Positions 36,690 through 43,933 of a DNA stretch of 64,000 nt are shown here, in pieces. A model generated the notes under the pieces. That model saw only the letters and a program-made list of their open reading frames with translations. It did not search any database and was not told the origin of the DNA. The DNA is taken from positions 1 to 64,000 of the forward strand of contig NZ_JAMBOG010000009.1 in assembly GCF_023715525.1 (NCBI RefSeq), written 5' to 3'. The DNA is from Kocuria rosea. Lineage in GTDB: Bacteria; Actinomycetota; Actinomycetes; Actinomycetales; Micrococcaceae. Within the stretch, counting starts at the first letter, position 1. Each line of letters begins with the position of its first letter. The position numbers were made by a program, and so were the translations under genes.

Positions 36690-36726
36690 GGACGTCCGGC
36701 CGGGGGGAGACCGGCTCCGGACGTCC
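36690..36726 (+). other. Leader hairpin
   Basis: Ten-base outer arms (36690-36699, 36717-36726) and a four-base inner stem enclose a purine-rich loop in the leader of the gene at 36775. No riboswitch class is recognised. Confidence 0.35.
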
Positions 36727-36774
36727 GGCACCGCCGGGACGGAGCACGGGCCGAAGAGTCCGGAGGAGTTCATC

Positions 36775-37404
36775 ATGATCACCGCGATCATTGCCGCGCA
36801 CAACGAGGGGGCGGGCGTGGAGCGGGCCGTCGCGGCCCTGCGCGGCCAGAGCCGGCCGCCGGAGCGCGTCCTCGTGATCTCGGACGAGTCCACGGACTCG
36901 ACCGTGGACTCGGCGCTGCGGTCCGGCGCCGAGGTGCTGCTCACCGTCGACAACGCCCACCGGAAGGCCGGGGCGCTGAACCAGGCCCTGGGGACGGTGC
37001 GACTGGGACCGGCGGATCTCGTCCTGGTGCTCGACGCGCAGGCGGAGCTGCCGTCCGGGTTCCTGGAGCAGGCCGTCGCGGCGCTCGGCGACCGCAACGT
37101 GGGCGCCGTCGCCGCCCGGCGCGGCGCCGGGACCGGCTCCGCCGCCCTGGTCCGGTGGCAGGCGCTGGAAGACGTCCACCGCGCGTTCGGCCGCTACTAC
37201 GACGAGGGCCCCGTGACGGGGCAGGTGCGCCTCGCCCTCGACCTCGAGACGGTCGGCTGGCGGCTCTCGAGCCCCGTGGGGGCCGAGACCGTCCCGGCGG
37301 CGGAGGCCGCTGCGGTGCGGGAGGTCGCCGGCGCGCAGGAGGCCGCTGACGAACGGGAGAACGCCCGGGTGCCGCAGCACGCGGTGGCGGTCGCCGGCCG
37401 CTGA
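36775..37404 (+). CDS. Defective, truncated GT2 glycosyltransferase
   Basis: A 209-residue protein that starts as a normal GT2 (MITAIIAAHNEGAGVE, then SDESTDSTVDSA, NAHRKAGALNQALG). The DxD position reads VLDAQAE. The region expected to read YYDEG..TED reads RYYDEGPVTGQVRLALDLET, so the catalytic Asp is missing. The QxxRW motif and C-terminal membrane segments are gone and replaced by an Ala/Glu-rich tail. GGAGG lies eight bases before ATG 36775, so it is probably translated. It may be a degenerating poly-glycan synthase or a non-catalytic paralogue. Confidence 0.6.
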   Translation: MITAIIAAHNEGAGVERAVAALRGQSRPPERVLVISDESTDSTVDSALRSGAEVLLTVDNAHRKAGALNQALGTVRLGPADLVLVLDAQAELPSGFLEQAVAALGDRNVGAVAARRGAGTGSAALVRWQALEDVHRAFGRYYDEGPVTGQVRLALDLETVGWRLSSPVGAETVPAAEAAAVREVAGAQEAADERENARVPQHAVAVAGR

Positions 37405-37417
37405 GCCGGCCGGGCGC

Positions 37418-37768
37418 TCAGGAGCGGCCGGAGCGCCCGACGACCACGGCGGTCGCCGCGGCCAGGACCGTGGTGGTCAGGCAGCCGATGGGGATGGGCA
37501 GGCAGCACCCGCCCACCGAGACGTTGGTCCCGCGGCGGGTGCGGGTGGAGTAGGACGGGAACGGGAGCATGCGGAAGCCCGGGCGGGGTCCGCCCGCCCA
37601 GCGCCCGTATCCTCCGCGCCCGTATCCGCCGCGGTGGTAGCCGGGCAGGTCGTAGCCGGGAGCCCCCGGGTACGGGCCCCCCGCACCCGGTCGGCCGAGC
37701 CGGGCGCGGGACCAGCGGGCGTCGAACTCGTCGTCGGCGGCACGGTAGTCGAATCCGGTTGTCCTCAT
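37418..37768 (-). CDS. Gly/Tyr/Arg-rich small protein of unknown function
   Basis: A 116-residue protein. The N-terminal 30 residues are charged (FDYRAADDEFDARWSRARLG), and a Gly-Tyr-Arg-rich middle (HRGGYGRGGYGRWAGG) follows. The C-terminus has a Cys-containing hydrophobic segment (GGCCLPIPIGCLTTTVLAAA) that may enter the membrane. ATG 37768 is used; ATG 37777 is an alternative. It lies 16 bases after the gene upstream. No function is recognised. Confidence 0.55.
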   Translation of the reverse strand: MRTTGFDYRAADDEFDARWSRARLGRPGAGGPYPGAPGYDLPGYHRGGYGRGGYGRWAGGPRPGFRMLPFPSYSTRTRRGTNVSVGGCCLPIPIGCLTTTVLAAATAVVVGRSGRS

Positions 37769-37784
37769 GCCGCCCATCCAATCA

Positions 37785-38270
37785 TCAGTACGCTGTCGGG
37801 TCCAGCCCTGAGGCCGCGCCGTCCTGCAGCAGCTCCCGAGCCCGCTCCACGTGCTCGCGCACCGCCTCGGCACGCCGGACCACGGCGTCGAGGCGGTGGT
37901 CGCCGTCGTCGCGCACGAACCGCGCCATGGTGAGGGCCTCCGCGGCCTGGGCCATGGCGTTGCCCGCCCGGGAGAGCTCGCGGTGGACGTCGTTGAGGTA
38001 GCCGCCGGTGGAGGCGGGGATGTCCGTGCCGCTGCTCGGGGCGGTGCGGTGGGCGGCGACGCACACGTCGCGGACCTCCGGCAGCAGGTCGGCCAGCGCG
38101 TTGGCGGTGGGCACGACCGCCTGGGCGAGCGCCTTGTCGGGCAGGGTCTCGAGGATCTGGTGGAAGCGGTCCAGTCCCCGGCGGAACCGGTCGTGGGCGC
38201 GGCGCCACACGCCCAGACCGAGCTCGGCCTCGTCGCGGCGAGCGGCGCGGTAGTCGCGCAGGAATCCCAC
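37785..38270 (-). CDS. Conserved-looking helical protein of unknown function
   Basis: A 161-residue, mostly helical protein (MGFLRDYRAARRDEAELG..., ending RARELLQDGAAS...). GTG 38270 is preferred to ATG 38285 because AAGGA lies six bases before the GTG and nothing comparable precedes the ATG. No catalytic motif, membrane segment or signal is visible. It is probably co-transcribed with the Gly-rich gene at 37418-37768. Confidence 0.55.
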   Translation of the reverse strand: MGFLRDYRAARRDEAELGLGVWRRAHDRFRRGLDRFHQILETLPDKALAQAVVPTANALADLLPEVRDVCVAAHRTAPSSGTDIPASTGGYLNDVHRELSRAGNAMAQAAEALTMARFVRDDGDHRLDAVVRRAEAVREHVERARELLQDGAASGLDPTAY

Positions 38271-38336
38271 GGGTGATCCTTTCATGAGCAGACATCTCAT
38301 CCTATGCGGCGGCGGCGCCCTCCCCTGCCGGACGGA

Positions 38337-38370
38337 CGGCGGCCCCGGACCGGGAGGTCCGGGGCCGCCG
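38337..38370. terminator. Hairpin terminator after ybdD
   Basis: Fifteen-base perfect arms (38337-38351, 38356-38370) enclose a GGGA loop, 19 bases past the stop of the YbdD-like gene. Confidence 0.8.
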
Positions 38371-38388
38371 TCGGCGGAGGCCGCCGCG

Positions 38389-38613
38389 TCAGCAGCAGCG
38401 GCCCTGCGGGTTGTCGTCCTGCCACGCGTGGTAGTCGCGCCAGAACTCGGCCTCGGTCATCGGCGGGTGCTCGCACCCGGTCGAGGCGTGGTACTTCAGG
38501 TAGTGCTCGTACTTGTCGGCGGTGAGCACGCTCCGGCCGGCCCGGCCGAGCGCGTCAGTGACCCGCCGCAGGAGGTGCCGCAGTTCCTGCCGCAGCAGGG
38601 TGGCGTCACCCAT
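38389..38613 (-). CDS. YbdD/YjiX-family protein (CstA partner)
   Basis: A 74-residue protein with the family's Y-x-Y and CEHPPMTEAEFWRDYHAWQ motif, ending in a CC dipeptide. YbdD-type proteins work with CstA in pyruvate or peptide uptake. ATG 38613 overlaps the cstA stop by eight bases, and the pair is one translational unit. Confidence 0.9.
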   Translation of the reverse strand: MGDATLLRQELRHLLRRVTDALGRAGRSVLTADKYEHYLKYHASTGCEHPPMTEAEFWRDYHAWQDDNPQGRCC

Positions 38614-40942
38614 GGCTGTGCCTGCGCGGCCGCGGGTGCGCCCGGTGGTACTCCGCCCACTGCCGCTGGAGCTCCTTCTCCGGGGGCGAGGCCACCAGCC
38701 CCGCGGGGGCGTACATCTCCGCCGGGCGGTACGGGTCCTCGGTGTCGTGCCGGGAGGGGTGCTCCGGGTCGCCGCGGTGGGCGAAGGCCTGGGCGGTGCG
38801 CAGCAGCGCGGTGACGATGACGATCACCGCGAGCACCACGAACAGGATGGACAGCGAGCCCTGGATGAAGGTGTTGCGGATGACCGCGTCGATCGCCTCG
38901 GGGGTCCTGGCGGTCCCGAAGGTCTCCGCGCCGGAGGCCTTCGCGGCGCGGAACGCGCTGTTCTGCGCCCAGTAGCCCACCGCGGGTACGGGCGAGAAGA
39001 TCTTCAGGATCGACCCGTAGACGGTGATCACGGTGACGAACGCGAGCGGCAGCGCGATGATCCAGAGGTACTGGAAGGACCCGCGCTTGGCGGCGATGGT
39101 GAGGCACACCGCCAGCGCGATCGCCGCGAGGAGCTGGTTGGCGATGCCGAACAGCGGGAACAGGGTGTTGATCCCGCCCAGGGGGTCCGTCACGCCCATG
39201 TAGAGGATGGCTCCCCAGCCGGCCACCATGATCGCGGTGGTGAGCCAGGCGCCCACCCGCCACGAGGTGTCCTTGAACTTCGGGAACACGTTGCCGAGGG
39301 AGTCGGAGAGCATGAACCGGGCCACGCGGGTGCCGGCGTCCACGGCGGTGAGGATGAACAGCGCCTCGAACATGATCGCGAAGTGGTACCAGAAGCTCAT
39401 CATCCCGCCCCCGCCGAAGAGCTGGGCCAGGATGTTGGCGAGGCCCACGGCCAGCGTCGGCGCGCCGCCCGTGCGGGAGACCACCGACTCCTCGCCCACC
39501 GCCTCGGCCGTGGCCTGCAGCATGGCCGGGTCGGCGTTCACCCCGGTGAGCCCGAGGGAGTTCACGAAGGCGGCCGCGCCCTCGACGGTGCCCTGGGTGA
39601 CGGCCGCGGAGGAGTTCATGGCGAAGTAGAGCCCGCGGTCGATGGTCACCGCGGCCACGAGCGCCATGATCGCCACGAAGGACTCCATGAGCATGCCGCC
39701 GTAACCGATGAAGCGGGCCTGCCGCTCCTTCTCGAGCAGCTTCGGGGTGGTGCCGGAGGAGATCAGCGCGTGGAACCCGGACAGGGCCCCGCACGCGATG
39801 GTGACGAACAGGAACGGGAACAGCGAGCCCGGGAAGACGGGGCCGTCCGAGCGGGACGCGAAGACGTCCACGGCGGGGGCGGTGACCTCGGGGCGGACGA
39901 CGACGATGGCGATCGCCAGCAGCCCGATCACGCCGATCTTCATGAAGGTGGAGAGGTAGTCGCGGGGGGCCAGCAGCAGCCACACCGGCAGGATCGCGGC
40001 GACGAAGCCGTAGATGATGATGCCCCACGCGATGGTGGTGCGCTCCAGGGTGAAGACCTCGGCCCACGCCGCGTTCTCGGCGACCCAGCCGCCGGCGATG
40101 ATCGCGAGCATCAGCAGCGCGAACCCGATCACGGAGACCTCCATGACCTTGCCCGGGCGCAGGTAGCGCAGGTAGACGCCCATGAACAGCGCGATCGGGA
40201 TGGTCATGGCCACGGAGAACACGCCCCACGGGGACTCCCCGAGGGCGTTGACGACCACGAGGGCCAAGATCGCGGTGATGATGATCATGATGGCGAGGGT
40301 CGCGACGATCGCGGCCGTGCCGCCGACCACGCCTAGGTCCTCGCGGGCCATCTGGCCCAGCGAGCGCCCGCCGCGGCGCATGGAGAAGAACAGGACGAGG
40401 TAGTCCTGGACGGCGCCGGCGAGGATGACGCCCACGATGATCCAGATCGTGCCGGGGAGGTAGCCCATCTGCGCGGCCAGCACGGGGCCCACGAGGGGCC
40501 CGGCGCCGGCGATCGCCGCGAAGTGGTGCCCGTAGAGCACCCGGCGGTCGGTGGGCATGAAGTCCTTGCCGTTGGCCTTGTACTCGGCGGGGGTCGCCCG
40601 GGTGTCGTCCGGGCGGACCAGCCTGTTCTCGATGAACTTCGAGTAGAAGCGGTAGGCGATCAGGTAGGTGGCCACGGCGGCGAAGACGAACCAGATGGCG
40701 TTGACGGCCTCGCCGCGGGCGATCGCGAGCATGAACCAGCCCAGGGCGCCGACCAGGGCGATGGCGACCCACAGGGCGATCTTCCCGGGGGTCCACCGGC
40801 GGTCCTCGCGCTCGAGGACCTCGGGGTCGAGGGCGGCGGGCGGGCGGTCGCCCGCCGTGGCCGTCGTGGTGCCGGTGAAAGGGCCGGCGGGGGTGGGTTC
40901 GCCGGCCCCGCCCGGGGACGGTGGTCCGTAGGAAGTGCTCAT
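38606..40942 (-). CDS. cstA: Carbon-starvation / pyruvate transporter CstA
   Basis: A 778-residue membrane protein with about 16-18 hydrophobic segments. Family features include HHFAAIAGAGPLVGPVLAAQ, SGFHALISSGTTPK and the C-terminal cytoplasmic tail ending RPRRHSHG. CstA-type carriers import pyruvate or peptides in carbon starvation. ATG 40942 has GGAGAT about six bases upstream. TAGACT at 41000-41005 may be its -10. Confidence 0.93.
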   Translation of the reverse strand: MSTSYGPPSPGGAGEPTPAGPFTGTTTATAGDRPPAALDPEVLEREDRRWTPGKIALWVAIALVGALGWFMLAIARGEAVNAIWFVFAAVATYLIAYRFYSKFIENRLVRPDDTRATPAEYKANGKDFMPTDRRVLYGHHFAAIAGAGPLVGPVLAAQMGYLPGTIWIIVGVILAGAVQDYLVLFFSMRRGGRSLGQMAREDLGVVGGTAAIVATLAIMIIITAILALVVVNALGESPWGVFSVAMTIPIALFMGVYLRYLRPGKVMEVSVIGFALLMLAIIAGGWVAENAAWAEVFTLERTTIAWGIIIYGFVAAILPVWLLLAPRDYLSTFMKIGVIGLLAIAIVVVRPEVTAPAVDVFASRSDGPVFPGSLFPFLFVTIACGALSGFHALISSGTTPKLLEKERQARFIGYGGMLMESFVAIMALVAAVTIDRGLYFAMNSSAAVTQGTVEGAAAFVNSLGLTGVNADPAMLQATAEAVGEESVVSRTGGAPTLAVGLANILAQLFGGGGMMSFWYHFAIMFEALFILTAVDAGTRVARFMLSDSLGNVFPKFKDTSWRVGAWLTTAIMVAGWGAILYMGVTDPLGGINTLFPLFGIANQLLAAIALAVCLTIAAKRGSFQYLWIIALPLAFVTVITVYGSILKIFSPVPAVGYWAQNSAFRAAKASGAETFGTARTPEAIDAVIRNTFIQGSLSILFVVLAVIVIVTALLRTAQAFAHRGDPEHPSRHDTEDPYRPAEMYAPAGLVASPPEKELQRQWAEYHRAHPRPRRHSHG

Positions 40943-40999
40943 CCGAGATCTCCAGACGTGGTCGGGGGAAGCTGTGGATTCTGCGAGAAATCCGCTCCG

Positions 41000-41005
41000 A
41001 GTCTA
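41000..41005 (-). promoter_or_regulatory. Possible -10 box of the cstA promoter
   Basis: TAGACT lies 57 bases before the cstA start, in the 127-base gap after the quinone oxidoreductase gene. No clear -35 is seen. Confidence 0.35.
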
Positions 41006-41069
41006 GACGCCCCGTGAGCCGCGCCACAGGATGTCCGCCCTCATGTCGGTCCCCCGGCGCCCCGGGCGG

Positions 41070-42053
41070 TCAGGGGACGAGCAGGACCTTGCCGATGTGC
41101 GTGCCGGAGTCGAAGTACTCGTGGGCCCGGGCGACCTCGTCGAGCGGGAAGGTGCGGTTGACGACCGGCACGATCCGCCCGGCCTCGACCTGCGGCCACA
41201 CGTGCTCCCGCACGCCGGCCATGATCCCCGCCTTCTCCCCGGCGGGCCGGGAGCGCAGGGTGGTGCCGATGACGGCGGCGCGCTTGGCCATGAGCGTGCC
41301 GAGGTCCAGCTCGCCCCGGCGCCCGCTCTGCGCGCCGATGACGACGATCCGGCCGTTGAGGGCGAGCGCGTCGAGGTTGCGCCCGAGGTACGCGGCGCCC
41401 ACGACGTCGAGGACGATGTCGGTGCCGTGGCCGTCCGTCAGCTCCTTCACCCGCTCGACGAAGTCCTCCTTGCGGTAGTCGATGGCCTGCGCGCCGAGCT
41501 CCCGGGCGGCCGCGGCCTTCTCCGGGCTGCCGACGGTGGTGAGCACGCGCAGCCCGAGCGCCCGGCACATCTGGATGGCGTTGGTGCCGATCCCCCCGGT
41601 GCCGCCGTGCACGAGGACGGTCTCCCCCTCCCGGGCCGCGGCGGTCATGAAGACGTTGGAGAACACGGTGGCGCACACCTCGGGCAGCCCGGCCGCGGCG
41701 ACGACGTCCACCCCGGCGGGGACGGGCAGGACCTGGGCGGCCGGTGCGACGACCTCCTCGGCGTAGCCCCCGGAGTCCAGCAGGGCCACGACGTCGTCGC
41801 CCACCGCGAGCCCGGCGTCGCCGGGGACCTCGGGGCCGAGCTCCAGGACGGTGCCGGAGACCTCGAGGCCGAAGATCCTGGAGGCGCCCGGCGGCACCGG
41901 GTAGCGCCCCTCGCGCTGCATGGCGTCGGCCCGGTTGATCCCGGCGGCGCGCACGCGGATCCGCACGCCGTCGGGCCTGAGGTCGGGGGCGGGGACGTCG
42001 GTGACGGCGAGGACCTCGGGTCCGCCCGGGGTCGTCTCGAGCACTGCGCGCAT
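41070..42053 (-). CDS. NAD(P)H quinone oxidoreductase (zinc-independent MDR family)
   Basis: A 327-residue medium-chain dehydrogenase of the PIG3-like quinone reductase type. The cofactor loop is HGGTGGIGTNAIQM, and the N-terminal AGINRADAMQREGRYPVPPG matches the PIG3 pattern. No structural zinc Cys cluster is present. ATG 42053 follows an AGGAGG site. Two 17-base direct repeats lie just upstream. Confidence 0.9.
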   Translation of the reverse strand: MRAVLETTPGGPEVLAVTDVPAPDLRPDGVRIRVRAAGINRADAMQREGRYPVPPGASRIFGLEVSGTVLELGPEVPGDAGLAVGDDVVALLDSGGYAEEVVAPAAQVLPVPAGVDVVAAAGLPEVCATVFSNVFMTAAAREGETVLVHGGTGGIGTNAIQMCRALGLRVLTTVGSPEKAAAARELGAQAIDYRKEDFVERVKELTDGHGTDIVLDVVGAAYLGRNLDALALNGRIVVIGAQSGRRGELDLGTLMAKRAAVIGTTLRSRPAGEKAGIMAGVREHVWPQVEAGRIVPVVNRTFPLDEVARAHEYFDSGTHIGKVLLVP

Positions 42054-42088
42054 GGTGGGCCTTCCGGTCGGGGGCGGTTCGCCTCCTA

Positions 42089-42122
42089 TTGTGCTCCCGC
42101 CCCGCTTGTGCTCCCGCCCCGC
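42089..42122. repeat. Head-to-tail 17-base direct repeat
   Basis: TTGTGCTCCCGCCCCGC occurs twice without a gap (42089-42105, 42106-42122), upstream of the quinone oxidoreductase gene and just past the photolyase stop. It looks like replication slippage. Confidence 0.7.
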
Positions 42123-42135
42123 CGGGAGGACGGCC

Positions 42136-43572
42136 TCACGCCGTGGCGGCGTAGGCGTCCAGGGCCCGCTGCCGGCTGGCCCGCAGGTCCACGATCGGCT
42201 CCGGGTAGCCCACGGATGGGCCCAGCAGGCCGGGCTCGTGCGGGTCCACGCCGTGCTCCCCGGCCAGCTCGGGGACCCAGCGGCGGACGTAGCGGGCCTC
42301 GGGGTCGAACCGGCGCCCCTGCGTGAGCGGGTTGAAGATCCGGAAGAAGGGGCTCGCGTCGGCGCCCGAGCCGGCGACCCACTGCCAGTTGGCGGGGCCG
42401 CTGGCGGGGTCGGCGTCCACGAGCCGGTCCCAGAACCACTGCTCCCCCGCCCGCCAGTCCACCAGCAGGTTCTTCACGAGCAGGGAGGCGGTGACCATGC
42501 GCACCCGGTTGTGCATCCACCCGGTGCTCGCCATCTGCCGCATCCCGGCGTCAACCAGGGGCAGCCCGGTGCGCCCGTCCTGCCACGCCCGGAGGTCGCC
42601 GGCCGCCTCCTGCGGGCCGCGCCACGGGAACGCGTCGAAGCGGGGGCGCAGGTGGCGCTCGTGCAGGTCGGGGTGCGCGTGCAGCAGGTGCCAGTCGAAC
42701 TCCCGCCAGCCCAGCTCGGCGAGGAACTTCTCCAGCCCCGGGGTGCTCCCGTGCTGCGCCCGGTGGCGGACGGCGGCGTCCCACACCGCGAAGGGGCTGA
42801 TCTCCCCCCACCGCAGGTGCGGGGAGAGCCTGCTGGTGCCGTCCCGGTCGGGGCGGTCGTGGCCCTCGGCGTAGCCCGCCACGCCGTCGAGGAAGTCGTC
42901 CAGCCGCTGCCACGCGGCGGCCTCGCCGGGCGTCCACGCCGCGGCCAGGCCCTCGGCGTGCTCCGGGTCCGGGAGCAGGTCCCAGTCGTGGAGGTCCTCC
43001 CCGCCGGCGGCCGCCGCGGGGACGGGGCCCGCGCCGTGCCCGGGGGTCGGGGCGGGCAGCGGCTGGCGGATCTCGAGGGTCCGGAGGGCCTTCCAGAACG
43101 GGGTGTAGACCTTGTACGGCCCGCCCGTTCCCGTGCGCAGCGTCCACGGCTCGTGCAGCAGGTTCGCGTGGAAGGAGTGCGCCGCCACCCCGCGCCGCGC
43201 GCAGTCCTGCTTCACGGCGGCGTCCACCGCGCGCTCGGGCCCGCCGTAGCGCCGGTTCCAGGTGACGCCGCCCGCCCCCGTGCGCTCCAGGACCTCACCC
43301 AGCACGGGCCTGGCGGGGCCCCGGCGCAGCACCAGGGGGATGCCGAGCTCGGCCAGGGAGGTCCCCAGCGCCGTCAGGGACCCGTGCAGCCACCACCTCG
43401 CCGCCGCGCCCAGCGGCCGCACGCCCTCCGACACCTCGTCCAGGACGTAGAGGGCGACCACCGCGCCCCGCCGGCAGGCGGCCTGGAGCGCGGGGTGGTC
43501 GGTGACGCGCAGGTCGTCCCGGAACCACACGATCGTCGTCGTCCCGCGGTCGGGGCTCTCCGGTGCGCTCAC
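42136..43572 (-). CDS. phr: Deoxyribodipyrimidine photolyase
   Basis: A 478-residue CPD photolyase/cryptochrome-family enzyme that repairs UV-induced pyrimidine dimers with light and FAD. The N-terminal antenna domain starts IVWFRDDLRVTDHPALQAA. The FAD domain has WGEISPFAVW, WREFDWHLL, GMRQMASTGWMHNRVRMV and the conserved DWRAGEQWFWDRLVDAD. GTG 43572 follows TAGGGT by six bases and probably gives a leaderless transcript. It is consistent with a sun-exposed habitat. Confidence 0.94.
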   Translation of the reverse strand: MSAPESPDRGTTTIVWFRDDLRVTDHPALQAACRRGAVVALYVLDEVSEGVRPLGAAARWWLHGSLTALGTSLAELGIPLVLRRGPARPVLGEVLERTGAGGVTWNRRYGGPERAVDAAVKQDCARRGVAAHSFHANLLHEPWTLRTGTGGPYKVYTPFWKALRTLEIRQPLPAPTPGHGAGPVPAAAAGGEDLHDWDLLPDPEHAEGLAAAWTPGEAAAWQRLDDFLDGVAGYAEGHDRPDRDGTSRLSPHLRWGEISPFAVWDAAVRHRAQHGSTPGLEKFLAELGWREFDWHLLHAHPDLHERHLRPRFDAFPWRGPQEAAGDLRAWQDGRTGLPLVDAGMRQMASTGWMHNRVRMVTASLLVKNLLVDWRAGEQWFWDRLVDADPASGPANWQWVAGSGADASPFFRIFNPLTQGRRFDPEARYVRRWVPELAGEHGVDPHEPGLLGPSVGYPEPIVDLRASRQRALDAYAATA

Positions 43573-43578
43573 GCGCCC

Positions 43579-43584
43579 ACCCTA
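43579..43584 (-). promoter_or_regulatory. Leaderless -10 box for the photolyase gene
   Basis: TAGGGT ends six bases before GTG 43572, and no Shine-Dalgarno site is present. Confidence 0.45.
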
Positions 43585-43669
43585 GCCCGGGGCTTTGGCG
43601 GGCCTCCAGCGTCCGTGGAAGAATGGGCGACGCGCTCGGCCGGGCCCCGCAGGCCCGGCGCCGGCGCGA

Positions 43670-43757
43670 GGAAGGTTGTCCGAGCGGCCTAAGGAGCCGG
43701 TCTTGAAAACCGGTGTGCGGTGATCCCGTGCCAAGGGTTCAAATCCCTTACCTTCCG
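43670..43757 (+). tRNA. tRNA-Ser (anticodon TGA)
   Basis: Eighty-eight bases with a long variable arm. The acceptor is GGAAGGT/ACCTTCC, the anticodon stem CCGGT/ACCGG with loop CTTGAAA, and the T-loop TTCAAAT. The anticodon TGA is at 43704-43706. CCA is not encoded. Confidence 0.96.
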
Positions 43758-43762
43758 CCTCA

Positions 43763-43797
43763 CGACGGCCCCCGGCGACCCCTGCCGGGGGCCGTCG
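43763..43797. terminator. Hairpin terminator after tRNA-Ser
   Basis: Fourteen-base perfect arms (43763-43776, 43784-43797) enclose a 7-base loop, six bases past the tRNA. Confidence 0.8.
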
Positions 43798-43933
43798 CGC
43801 GGGGCGGCACGGGACCGGCGCACCGTCCGGTCACCCGGTGGAGAGAAATGTCGGTGTGCGGTGGCCCACTGATCACATCTGCGTGCTCAAATGGGGACAT
43901 CGACTCGTCATCCCGCCCCCGGAGGACCCCGTC

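Larger units (their letters stand above)
36416..36774. other. 359-base intergenic region with a promoter and hairpin leader
   Basis: No gene is supported. A promoter (36624-36652) would give a leader of about 115 bases to the next gene. A stem-loop lies in that leader (36690-36726, ten-base outer arms). The part before 36540 is plain GC-rich sequence. Confidence 0.6.
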
